Below, in pieces: positions 25,286 through 38,300 of a stretch of 64,000 nucleotides of DNA. The position numbers and the translations under genes are program-made. Origin of the DNA: Unio delphinus (Eukaryota; Mollusca; Bivalvia; Unionida; Unionidae); NCBI GenBank assembly GCA_029339505.1, contig JAQISU010000155.1, forward strand, positions 21,439,501-21,503,500. The letters run 5' to 3'. Under the pieces are notes generated by a model. That model was not told the origin of the DNA. It worked only from the letters and a program-made list of their open reading frames with translations, and searched no databases. Positions within the stretch are counted from its first letter, which is position 1. Each line of letters starts with the position of its first letter.

Positions 25286-28200
25286 ACACACAGAGATTTA
25301 CCTTTTAATATTTGTTTTTAAGCAAAAACAATGCAACAAAAATCATTATTATTATTACACCATAAGTATTGTTTGATGTACACTATTCACCAAAATCATA
25401 AATATATGTTTTCTAGCAAATGCATGTCCAACACGATTACTGTCACTTTAATCCATCCTATAGATTAAATCATCACTGACGTAAAATAAGCACTGAGTGT
25501 GGTACACCGTGACAAAACAATAATTCACTAATGACTTACAACATATATTTGACTATAAAATGGAGGATATGCTTTTGTTGGCCAATATGTATCAGTTGTT
25601 AATGCTTTAAACTACTATTTGGATAAGCAAGTTGCTCAACTCTTTGTGCTCACTGGAAGTCAGCTTAAGTTAAAAGCCTGTGATACAAGGAAAATCCAAA
25701 GAAGCTGGATATAGCTATTAGTTTCTGACATATGAACTGAACTTAATACATAACTTTATAGACAAGTTTTAAATAATGAATAACCCTTAATCCTTATGAA
25801 AAGGGGTGTAAACAGTATCATTTTTCAAAGACAAACCTTTTCTTTGGAGATTGCTTTAATTCACAAGCAAAACCGATGAAGATATCAAAATGAATTGCTT
25901 AGAGTATCTACCAAAATTATAGAATCAATTTTGCTTTTTACATGGATATATTGACACATTCGAGTTACACTGTCTACATGTCTGGAGTTACAAGAAAAAG
26001 CAAGATAAGAATGTCTGCACATCAATTCACATGGTACTGCTTTCTCTAAAAAATGTTTCCACATCATGCATAAATTCAGTTTGCATAGACTGAGTGGTCA
26101 TTGTAGATAGTGCTCCAATGACAACTTAAGGCCAGAAGAAACCATTGTTAGGTAAGTAGACACTTGGCCTGTTTGTGGAAGGCAGGTAATAGTTACTTAC
26201 AGGATAATTTGCTGGGGAAGTTAGAATGGCCACTGTGAACAGGTGACCACTGAGTAAAGGTGATAGTTATACATTAATAAAAGCCAAGTACAAAGAGACC
26301 TGACAAATATCATTATTTTTATTATGATTACGGCAGAAGTTTTATGTGCACATAGATCCTTTTTAAATTCTATTGAAACTATTTCATGTATTGTGTGATC
26401 TTACATTTTGTATCCCAATGCTGTCCAATTACTGAATAAAAGCAATAATCTGGAGCAAATTTGTCATGATTTTAATCATCAGAAAAGAAAAGATTTTATG
26501 CAGGTTAGTAAGAAAATAATTAAATGATATATGTACATTACCAACTGAGAATATTGGATGCCATTAATACTCTGAATTTACTGAATTTTAAGAAACTTGA
26601 TGATGCTAAAATACTTTGATTTATTGTGCACTGTTGATTTGGGCCTTAGGTCCAAATTAAGCAATAAAAATTAAACTTTTTGTTGCATGTAATAATTTAA
26701 AAAATGTCAAGATATGGGAAAGAATACTAAAATTATATTGCTAATCACCATTTCTTTGCAGATTTTCACTCAAATCGACAAGTTTCTCCAGAATAGAAAC
26801 TAAATTGCAACAAAATGTTAAAATTTAACTTCTGCTTCCATTAACTCTCAAATACGGCCCTCCTGGAAAAAAGAAAAATGTGTTTCTCTCATCTATATAG
26901 AATATAGACCATATAAATGGTAACTATAGTAAATAACTCTTCCATGGTACCATAATTACCTTTCCTTGTCACTGCTAGGTGGCTACTTGTATTCTGAATC
27001 TTCTTAAGTTTAATCATGAGTGGAACATCATCAAGATGATGTTCCACTTTTTGTGGGAAGGTGAGCAAGTGGTTTTTGGTAATATGATCAAGTATTATTG
27101 GAGAAACAAAACTTCTTATATCAATTTCCTTTATCCACCAAATACATTACCAGATCAGAAAACAGATAAATGATGGATGAAATGCATAAAAATTCAAAAT
27201 CTACCTAGGTCACTCTTTGACAGAAGCTGCAGCATGTTTACTTGTGTGAAGGATGAAACTGCTCTCAAAATGAGAGGTAGCACAACCAGGAGATAATAGA
27301 TGTCAGAATGTAATTACCAAGAAGCCTTAGCTAAAGGTATAGGAGAACATACGTCATATCTTTACGAAAGTAATATTCTGGATCAATCCAATGAAAGCTT
27401 AAAACCAATACCCATATACAAATAATGGGGCTGTGCTGGCCTTAGCAAGGCATGGTCAGCTTCTGGGCAACCAGTAACAGACACTAATTTTAATGGAATT
27501 TTAAGGATGCTAAGAAAGCATGCAAATCAACAGCTTCAATAATGTTTGGAATCAAACAGTTGTGTTTGAATGCAAGGCTCACATATACAGCCCAAATCTC
27601 ATGAGGTATTTTCATGAGGCATATCTGATTTTTGATCTCAGAATATGTTGAGCTAATCACCCACCCACTACAGTTAAAAGGTCAAAGCTTGAGGTGAGGT
27701 GTGTTGTTTTTCCTCTTGTGCCCCATTTCAAGGAGAATAATGAATGACTACTTTCTAATTACCCATAGATGGTAAACAAGTATTAACAATGAATCTGTGT
27801 TGTTTCCTTTGAATCACCACAATAATTAAGCAGAACTGAAGATAAGCTTGATTGAATGGTAAGATGTAGCCAAGATTATCGGGAAGCAAGTCTTGTAGAC
27901 ATCAGTTTCAATTATGTTCCAATCACATGCTTACCTCTGAAACAATGATTCTGTAAAAACCCATGAGAAAATCCATTTGGGAAACAATGTGTGTGGCTGG
28001 GGTTAGTTCACATAAAAGTTGATCAAGAAGTCAGAGTTATCAGGGACCTTGTTCATTCATCCATGATGTCTGAAGGTCTCAGAAATCATGAATGGGTAGT
28101 ATTTAATAGTAACTGGTACTAATTTCTTCTCAATACAATGAAACTGGTCAATTGCAAAACCATGATGTGCAAAGGAATAATATTGTCTCTGCACCAGCAT

Positions 28201-31200
28201 ATAAAGACACAATATTTTCCCCTGAATGCCTTCAAATTAAAACAAAATGTGTGAGATCCTCCCCATATTTGAAGTGCTGAACTCCTTTCCATGCCAAGCC
28301 TTCTAGATGAAGAAGTCTGTCATGGCTGTTTGAGCAGGCTTGATCTTCTTGGGAACATCTATTACTTGAAGTAGACTGTCATTACAATATGCTAATAATA
28401 AAATCACAAGAAACATCAAAGTTGGGGACTAAGTCCACAATGGTGGAAAAAATATGCATAATTACTGACCAAGAACATCTGGAATACAGGTATCCACCTA
28501 TGTTCTGCACAAAAGTTTTGGAGAACCTCTGAAAGTTTACACGGCTCAAGGACACAATTGTTTACAATAATTGTACCACTAAATATTGTTTTGTGACAGA
28601 AATGTACAATACGGAATACCTACCTACTTGCAATTTATTTTTTCAGCTTTACCAACCAAATAAAACCATTCAGTAATAATGTATTTCTGTCATAAGGTTC
28701 ACACTGAGGTTTTGGAGCATGGTTAAAAGTGAGGAAGGCATAGGTCAAAATCCTTTGCTCTACAACTCTCACAATGTGTAGAAACTTAATATATACTTAC
28801 ATAACTTTCACCTGCCAGGTTGCTGTTTCCTTTTGTAACCATTAATAGGAAAACCATATACTATCTAAAGAGTACAGTTCATAAAAATGGCTGCATACAA
28901 AATCTGTGTGCTGGGGAAAATACTTGAAATAATAAGTATACTAACATTGCTTGTCCTTCAGATACTGAAGGTAATTTCATGGCATAGGGATTACTACTTT
29001 TTGAACATGCATTATGAAAAATTTAAATGTTAAAAAATTTAAATTATCAACTCACCTTTTAATAACTTCCCAAGTTCAGAAAAAGAAAATTGTCAGCTAG
29101 CAACCTACTACTGATGTGCACAACAGAATTAAGGCCTTGCTGTGTACTCACAAACCCAATTTAATCTCATATGTCGTATATCAAATTAAAGAACATTGCA
29201 GGTTTCTTTATATTTCCCCATGGAAACAAATATTTCCATTTTATAACAAGAACCAAAAGTTTGGAAAATCAGGAGAATAAATTTTCTTTAAATTCTGAAC
29301 CCTGTGCAATAATGTAAAACTTCTGAGGGGACCTGTAGCAGTGACTAGGAGAGGTAATCATAATCTTGGAAGAGTTACTTCCCATAAATAATCTTTTAAT
29401 TGTCAATACTGTCTATAGACAATTTCAGGAGGGCTGGATAAAGCAGGTCACAGAAGTTTATTTTCTAATGTTCATAAATGCAATCATTAAATGTATTTGA
29501 TGGAGAAAATCACAGTAAGCTTGCCTGGGTTGAGTGCACATGGGTCTGTTATCCTAGATTTTAACAATGAAAGGGCTTTTACACAGCTTAGAATATACTA
29601 AAGTCAACCTCTTACAAAAAAGCAATTCATAGGAGCCAAGAATAAACAGTACAATCACTGCAATTTAGTACTGGTATATCTGAAATCAAGTGATCATGAT
29701 AAAAACAAATTGTTACATACAGAATATGTGAGATCCAAGTTGATTTGATCTCCCATGGAAAGCTGTTCTCGTTGTCGCACAAGAACTCGTTCCTTTCTGC
29801 CAGCTTCTTTAGCTTTTTCCAGTGCCTGGAAAAGATTTTGAAACAGGATTTCAAATGCAAGGGTGTAAAATTAGAGAGACATTTTTTTTGTACAAGCTAC
29901 TAAAATTTCTTTGCTCATATATCCCTACATATTTTCTGAAAATATGTGCCTAACAACAAAACAGCTGTAAAATTCCAATAACAAACTTCATATGTCAAAC
30001 AGTACAATTTGAAAAAGTTTTAAAAAATATTAGTTATTACTATCATTTAAAAATACAATAATCTCTTCAATGTGGCATTTTAAAAGAAGGAACTTGAACT
30101 GCTATTAGCTGTTTTTGCCACAAACAACAGACCTAACAAGCTGACATGAAACAAGGTACATTGTTGAAAGTATAAAAGTATTGGATTGGAGGTTCAAATT
30201 TGTATCCACAGATCAAGTGAGTCTACCAATAGGGAAATGAGGCTACCATATAATGAATGGAAATGCCAGGTGTTACTCGTGTAAATTTCTCAACCAGTTA
30301 CATCTTCTAAGCTTGCAGATAGGACTGACAGCAACTGAAAGTAACATACAGCATGAGAAAAGATCAAAATCAATTGCTGCCAATGAACAGAAAGAGTACA
30401 TGCACTTAAAAAAAATCTTATTTGTTGGGAATATTCATACTAGCAATGAACATTACACATCATGTGAAATGGTCCTTCTTGAGACTTACCTAGTAAATGG
30501 AGTCTATACGGATATAACTGTCATGAATATTCAAACCCTGAAGGAGGATGGGGTGTATTTTCATAGTTTACATTTACTATTTAATTAATAATTTTTTCAC
30601 TCTTTGACAAAAAATTAATCTAAACATGGGCAATAAGATGAAGAAGAAAACACACAAAAACCTCTCTCTCTCTCCTTTATATATCGGGTCACATTTTATT
30701 TGTATCACAAGTGCAAGAAGAGAAATGTGAGGGAATAAATATGCATCTCTCTTACCCTCAAAAATTTGCAAAAAGCATTATAGCATCACTGATGCAATTT
30801 CCCTATTGCTGGTAATCTGAAATAGCACACGTTGATATTTTTAATATCTATGAAACTGGAAGTTATCATCAGGGTTCCTGCATATTTAACAAAAACAAAT
30901 TCCATGACTTTTCCAGGGCTATTTCCCAAAATTCCAGGACCATACTATCTTGCATTGTCAAGTTAATGAATTTATAGAATGACAACTATCAATAAAAATA
31001 ACAAATAAGTTAATGACAAATATTTATAATAGGTACATTTACATTTTAAATTTACCTTGGCTTACACACCTTGACTTCATGTCATAATCCTATGTTCAGT
31101 GTACTTTGTATTCAAAAGAAGAAAAAAAACCCCAATCCTATGTAGTATTTGCATGTGTTCCTATTTACAATATTAACAAAACATTGATTTCCAGTTGCTT

Positions 31201-34200
31201 TCCTGTATTTAGTGAGAAGCAAACTTTTTCTGCTCTGTCTCCTATTCAAGGCCCTTTATAGTCTCTTGTTTCACTCTTGCAGTCTGTCTGATAGAATTGG
31301 ACACAGTTAGCAGATTTATGCTATTGTCCTTTCTAGCTTTTTCAGATTTTCATCTGCCAATCTGAGTAAACAAGATTTTACAACTAATTCTACAATTATT
31401 TGCAATACTTAGGTATTAAATAAGATGGCTACTCAATTTATTTCATTATATGCAAGGAATATGTTCAAATTGTTGATATTTGGCTAAAAAGGGCTCCATT
31501 GACACATATATGCTCATGTTAGTACCCCCTCTCCATGGAAGTAGTGGTACTAATATTAGTACCAATGCTACCTGTGCTTACAGAATTTTGGTGGCAGCTC
31601 CTTAATACCAGATGCCTTTTGATAGTCCTCTATTCTGGCTAGAGAATCTTTAAAGAAGTAATAGAGGCTGCTAATTGTCTCCTCCAGATTCCACTCTGTT
31701 ACAGTGAAACCAAGAACATGTTGGCAAAAACAACTTTCCAGGGTGTGGACAATTAATCTCTGCACTGAACATGTCAAACATTAGGTCCATCTATTGAAAT
31801 TTGTAGGAGGTTCCATGTGCCAAGATCTTGGATGACTGGAAAAACTTGCCATAACAGATTTTTTTTTGAAGAAATTACCTTAGTTTTGACAGATTGTTAA
31901 GTGGTAATTACTCAAAGTGGTGCGGCTGACCATATGAATTTTCCAATCAAATGACACCAGAAATTAAGTGTGATTGACTGTTAGGGAAACTAACTCTTGT
32001 TTTACAAAATGAAGAGAGAAATATAAATGAAATCAAATTAGTACTTACCTTGTAAATTAGAAGAAATAACAGACTTTTCGGAAGAAATAAACACTGTATT
32101 GACAGAATGTCAAATGTTAATTACTCAAAGCTGACGATATGAATTTTCCAATTGAGCTACACTGGAAATCATGTGATATCTGCTGTATGGGGACTTATTC
32201 TTGTTATATGAAATGAAACTTTTTATCGATCATAATTTTATCGCATTTTATTTATATGGTGTTCTGTACTCTATGAAATTTAAAGCAATCAATTTTTTTG
32301 GCTGCAATGTCAGAAACTTTGCAAGGTTTTGATGAATCCATTACTTTTCAAGGTCTTTGAAATTTTTTTTTTTTTTAATTCCAGAACTTTTCCAGGATTC
32401 CATGACCAGTGGTAACCATGTATTATAGTTTAATTCCACACGGCATTGCTAATTTTATCCTATCTACAAGTCAATAAATTTTCAGGTTAGAATATCACTA
32501 TATGAAGCTAAAAGTATGCAATACATTTAAAATACTTTGTGTGAAACAAATTAGGTACTTTTAGTTACATTTAGTAATCCAGACAGGAAAGGTTACTAAG
32601 TTACAAATAGGATAAAATTTGCAATGATGTTAGGAACAAAATGAAAAAGCTAAAGCCGAGGTATTGATCGGATCTCATCTTATATTCAGCATCAACTTAT
32701 ATATGGACGAAGGAAGGAAAATTTGCTGGCAAATATGGTAGATTTGTGGTTGCCATAAACCACAAATTTAAAGACCCAATGAACAATCATTGTTGTACAG
32801 AATAAAAGAACCCCATACCCAATGAAAAAGTTGAAATAGAATGAAAAGTTACAAAAAAGTATACCCCAAAAAATATGAACTGACATTATTTTGTATTTTT
32901 CCTTCATTTCAACAAAAATTTGAGATATTTAAAAAAAAACATAAGAATAACAAAAAAAGGGAATGCAGAGAATACAAGTAAAAATCTATTTCAAAAGTTA
33001 ATACAGGGTTCATACATAATTCAGAATGATAAATTCAAAGACTTTTTCCAAACTTTCAAAGATGACAAACATAGATTTCAAAGACCTATATCCACTAACA
33101 TTTTGTATAAAAGTTATGTTATATGAGAAAACAATGAATGCAAAATACTACTGACAATACTGCTTAATGATTCAAACTATAATTATTCAAATGAAAAAAA
33201 CCAGGAAAATGTGACTTCATCCAAAATCTAACAACCTTGGACAATTTTATTTGTGAGTATGGAAAGAAATTAAAATGTTTGGGTTTATTTAAATTTTCAA
33301 AGACTTTTAAAGACCTCAGGGTAATCTGCTCAATTTTCCCCAACTTTCATGGCCTTAAAAATGCTACCTCATTTCCCCAAACTGTCAAAGACCTTCAAAG
33401 ACCATAAGAACCCTGTAATGTTTGGCAAAATGTCTGCCCACCAGATTATATTCTCCACGGCTATTTGCAAAACAGCTTTCTTCTATCAGCTCATTCACTT
33501 TCTTTTCCAATTGTCTTATCTTTTCTTCTGGACTGAAAGAGATGAGAAAACAATTCTGTGAATTTTTTGTTGAAGTAAATGAGGAAATTTTTAATTTGTA
33601 AGTAAAAGTACCATAGTTACATCAGTACTTTTATAAAAGTAACATATATATTAGTGTTGTTCCGATTATCATTACAATCGATCATCAGTTGGTTGAGCAA
33701 ACCGATAAGATAATCGATTGTGAAACTCCATAATCGATTGTGTGTAAAGGGAGACAATTTTTTAGGTGCATGCAAAGCACAAAGGTTAGAAAAACTCCCA
33801 GTCACTAAAGTTGACCTGAAATTTATCAATCCCTTCACAACTACAAATAAAAAGTCTTACGATTCATTATTAGGAACATATAGTCATTATTACATGTTCA
33901 AGTTGTTAAATTGTTGAGTTAATAAAATGTAAACACATTTTGTTGATTTGTTTAAGTTAAATTGCAACATCTTTTGTAGTATCTATAAACAATTACAAAC
34001 AAGAAAATCATGTCCTTCTATACTTTAAATTATAGACACATCACATATGAAGGAAAGAATTTCAGGGGATTGTAGCAGTATTTCAGTTACATATGACTGA
34101 TCAGCCATAAAATGTTGCATTCATTTAACAAAGTTGTAGAACAAAAGTAACACAATGTATTTTTGTAATATTATTGTCAGGTTAAAGTATACATGTCATT

Positions 34201-35354
34201 AAAATAGATTACTCCTGTATATTTATAAACATATTGAATTCTTGATCAGAGATATAATTGTGTAACAAAAATTAAAATTTGCTCTTAGTAACCGATTATA
34301 ATCGATGATCAGTTGGTTAAGGGGAACTGATTATCGATTATGAATTTCTGACCGATTCCCATCACTAATATATGTGTCCCTTTCATAATTCTTAAAAATT
34401 TCACTTTTTCTGCACATGTTCCCTTTTTGATAATATTTGCCAAATCTCTGTCAAGCTTTTCTAAACCAAAACATTATATGTTATAATCTCCATGTTATAG
34501 TTATCACACCAGTGCCTTAGCTAGTGACAAAATGTGTTAAGTTTAAAAGGTTAAACAAATGGTAATCACATAACATTACAATTGTGCCAAACCTGAAAAC
34601 AAATAGTTTTTGTCTTGCATCAAAATATCATAAAATGGACACAAAAATGATGGAATTCTACATTTACTCTTTGCTAAGATCCAGAGAATAGGACTATCTT
34701 GATTGCATTTTACTTCAAACGCATATCAACCAAACAAAAAGAAATGCAAACTGTTACTTTGTGTTTATATGCAATAAAAATTCTATATTCAATACAATTT
34801 CTGTATATATTTACATTCAAAACAATTTCTGCATATATTTACATACAGTACAATTTCTGTATATATTTATATGTAATTGTTTCTGCTATATATTTATATC
34901 CAATACAAAGTTTGTAGAAATAAATAAATAAACCCATACCAAAAGTAAATATGATAAAATCTACTTTCCATTTATAGCCAATCGTATAACTTAATGAAGA
35001 ACTCTTTAAAGAAAATATTCTGGGTTGCTCTGGTTACTTATGTAGTTTGCATGTGATACAAAATTCTCTCCCCTGATCATGCATCTGTCCTACTGAAACA
35101 AGTCTCCAGTCATAATATCTGAATGGAAAAGGGTAATTCAATCATGAGATTTGCAAGACTGCTTGTGCTACTTCATTATGTTGCCTATATAATATTGTGT
35201 TTCCTACCTATCTTCTGGCTTGGCCTCAAGGGGAGGAGCAGGACCTTTGCTTGCCTGGTTCAAGGGATCAAATCCTGACCCTAGAAGTTAAAATATGAAT
35301 GCTTGATCAACAATATTGTAGAAATTATTTTATAGATAAATCTTCAAATAGCAA

Positions 35355-35393
<39 letters not shown>

Positions 35394-38300
35394 AAATATG
35401 TCTTTAAAAAATCACATCACATCACAAAAAAAGAACAATATAGGTTAGTTAACAACTTTTTTTAATTGATACACCATATAGTTCTAATTACTTAATACAA
35501 AGAGTTATTTTGATAATTTTCATGATACAGTATAGCATTTTCAATCTTTATTAAGGAAATGATATCTTATTACAATGACTTCTAAAATGCCACAGAATTG
35601 TTCTTTTTGGGGATATGTGTTGAGGTGCATTTAATAAAAATAGTGGTTTGACAAATGAATGATCATCCCAACTAACTATATCTATTACAAATTTTAAATT
35701 AGCATAATTTGCTATTTCATATCCAGTGATCTTTACCTTTGCTCTTTTGATTGTAGGCCCAACAGAGAGCTGACCTTTCTTGAGTAAGTTTTTAAAAACT
35801 GGATGTAAGGAAACTTGAGGAAAGTAATAGTTTTAGCTGCAGTGAGCTTTACCATAACTTCTGGGCCACAAAATAAATAACAAAGTTACCCTGTCCAAGT
35901 GCAGACAACTGAATTTTAGTGAATACTGCAGCAAGGGAATTTGACTTTCCAAGAAGAAACCCCAAAAAGCCAGCTCCAGTAACTCTGACCTTTCATGTCT
36001 GCCTCAAAATTATTAGGAAGATGTCCCTACCCAAGTGTACCCTTCCAAAGAAGCTTCATGAAATTTGGACAAAGGAAACACAACTTGCCATACTGAAATG
36101 AAAATCACATTTCCATCTCCTGTGGCCTTGGCTTTATAGCTAGCATTTTCAAAATCAACATATTTCTGCGTTTACCCATGGGAAAGGTACACAGACTACA
36201 GAAGATCAATAAGTTTACATCATGTCTGTTATTTTAAAATAAGTTTACGGTATTTTGTCAGTTTTCATATTAAGCACCTCTGTTTCCAGCAGATGTGTAT
36301 CCAGCAGCCCTAACAGCAGTCATAGGCCTGGCCTGGCCATCTTGACCAACTGCCCCAGTGATCGGGCGGCCCATTGAAGAGGGCATGCCCATTCTCCCAC
36401 CTCTGGCTGCTGTGCCCATCCTCATGCCAGCTGCTCCAGTCAAACCTCCTCGGCTTGCAGTCTAGAAATTAAATAAAACAATATCGTAAGAAATTTGCAT
36501 ATCTGTAGGGGAGGCACACACATAAGAATACAATTTAACTTAATTACAATGTCAGATCAGTGAAATGCAAAACTGTTTCAAATTATCTTAGAATATATAT
36601 AAATGCCCTAATTAAACTCTGCCTTATAATTTCAGGTATTACAGTGACTTTACGCAAGATATCAACCAATACATATTAACAGAAGCTAAATTCATAATAC
36701 TATAATACGAACCTCTTACAAGAATATCAGCAATAATTATTTCTAAAATGTATTCTTTACTAAGTAATATAATTTTAAATATCTAGTGAAATATGAAAAT
36801 ATTACTGTTTCTTCTCTCTAATGGTAAATAAAGGTGGACATCATAAAAAGTAACAACGGTAACTTACCAAACAGTCAAAGGTTTTCAAAAGTCATCCCAA
36901 GATGAAGTATAGTACTGTCTTGATTATATGAATATCAATCAATGAAAACTTGTTTCCTTTAAAACAGTTTCCCCAAAACATTTCTAATACTCAGAAAAAT
37001 ATTCACTTAATCATCTGAACTCCTGCTTCAGCACTAGGTGACAAAACCAATTCTGACTTACAAGCCTGGCAAAGAGGATGCATGGGAATCATCCTTTACT
37101 ACCAAAATCTGGTTAAGTTAAAGAACGCTGACCATGCTGGTAGAAATATTAACTTGTCGAGGCTCGATGGGTGCAGAAATTATCATTCTCTGATTATCTG
37201 AATTACTCTAATAATTCTTGTTCAATTTAGATCTACTTTATAGTTCAGTGGGTTCTGTCCAGAGATCTAGGAAATTCCTAATTACACAGATTTGGAATCT
37301 GAGACACAGAAAACCACCCATGCAAGAGTCCTCTGTATGCATGCAAATAGCTGGGCGACAAAAGTTTTGCCAGTCCTACTTCAACAACCTACTGAGCTGG
37401 AGAATGTGTTGTTTATTTCTTCATTCTAGTCTTGCTGATATTTACAATAACAAAATTCAGTGGTTAAAATACCCCCAGATGTGACGGCTGTATTTATAAG
37501 ACTACATCAAATAAACACGATGCAACAGCTGGGTGGCAAGTTCAAAGATTTTGATTAGCAGCTTGGCTGGGAAAATATGCAGATATTTACAACGGCTGAA
37601 TTCAGAAGCAGAAAGACCACGAGATGTACATATTGTTAATATAAGAGTACATCAGAACTTTAGCTTCCATTATTGTGCTCATTTCTGATTGTAGCAAAAT
37701 AAATAGTGCATGCAACCTTGAAATCAAAACATATAAAAAGACTTGGACAAATCGTCATTTGCAAATATGGATAAGTATTTAGTAGCTAAATGGCAAACTG
37801 ACAAAGATTTTAGTGAGATTCTGAAGAGTGCTAAAGTTGCTAGAACTGATAGTTTTGATGTGATAGAAGCCAAGTGTAAAAAAGTGTGTGATGCCTAGCT
37901 TAGTGTTTGGAGTAAGACCATTCCTTGGATTGACAAAATTCAGACTTACCTCAAAGTGCTAACAAGAGTTACACTGCTGTCAGGTTATTCTGGGCATCTA
38001 TGGTCACCAATATTGGCACAAAACCCATACCAAATTCAATTGACGAAAATAAAATTATGCAATGCTTACCACGTGAAAGTGGCACTGGTCACCAAAATAA
38101 TACTAATTTTGGACAAACTGGATTCCACCCCAATGTTTTTACTCTGTATATGATGAACTATTCTGCGTATGGCTTTGAAAAGATGTAATGTTTATGCATC
38201 AGGCTATGGAAATGAAATACAATAATTTGGAATATTTCTGTCGGAATTCCAGCCAAAATATGAATTTTCAACCAAAACAGCATGTGATCCAATGTTTACA

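Larger units (their letters stand above)
22081..29720 (-). other. IFT88 intron 6 (7.6 kb), mostly featureless
   Basis: The largest intron fully inside the window. Named contents are one dispersed repeat (23770), an 85-bp tandem duplication (24469) and (TA)n tracts (25191-25277). I saw no exon, no long frame and no mobile-element protein in the rest. Confidence 0.6.
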
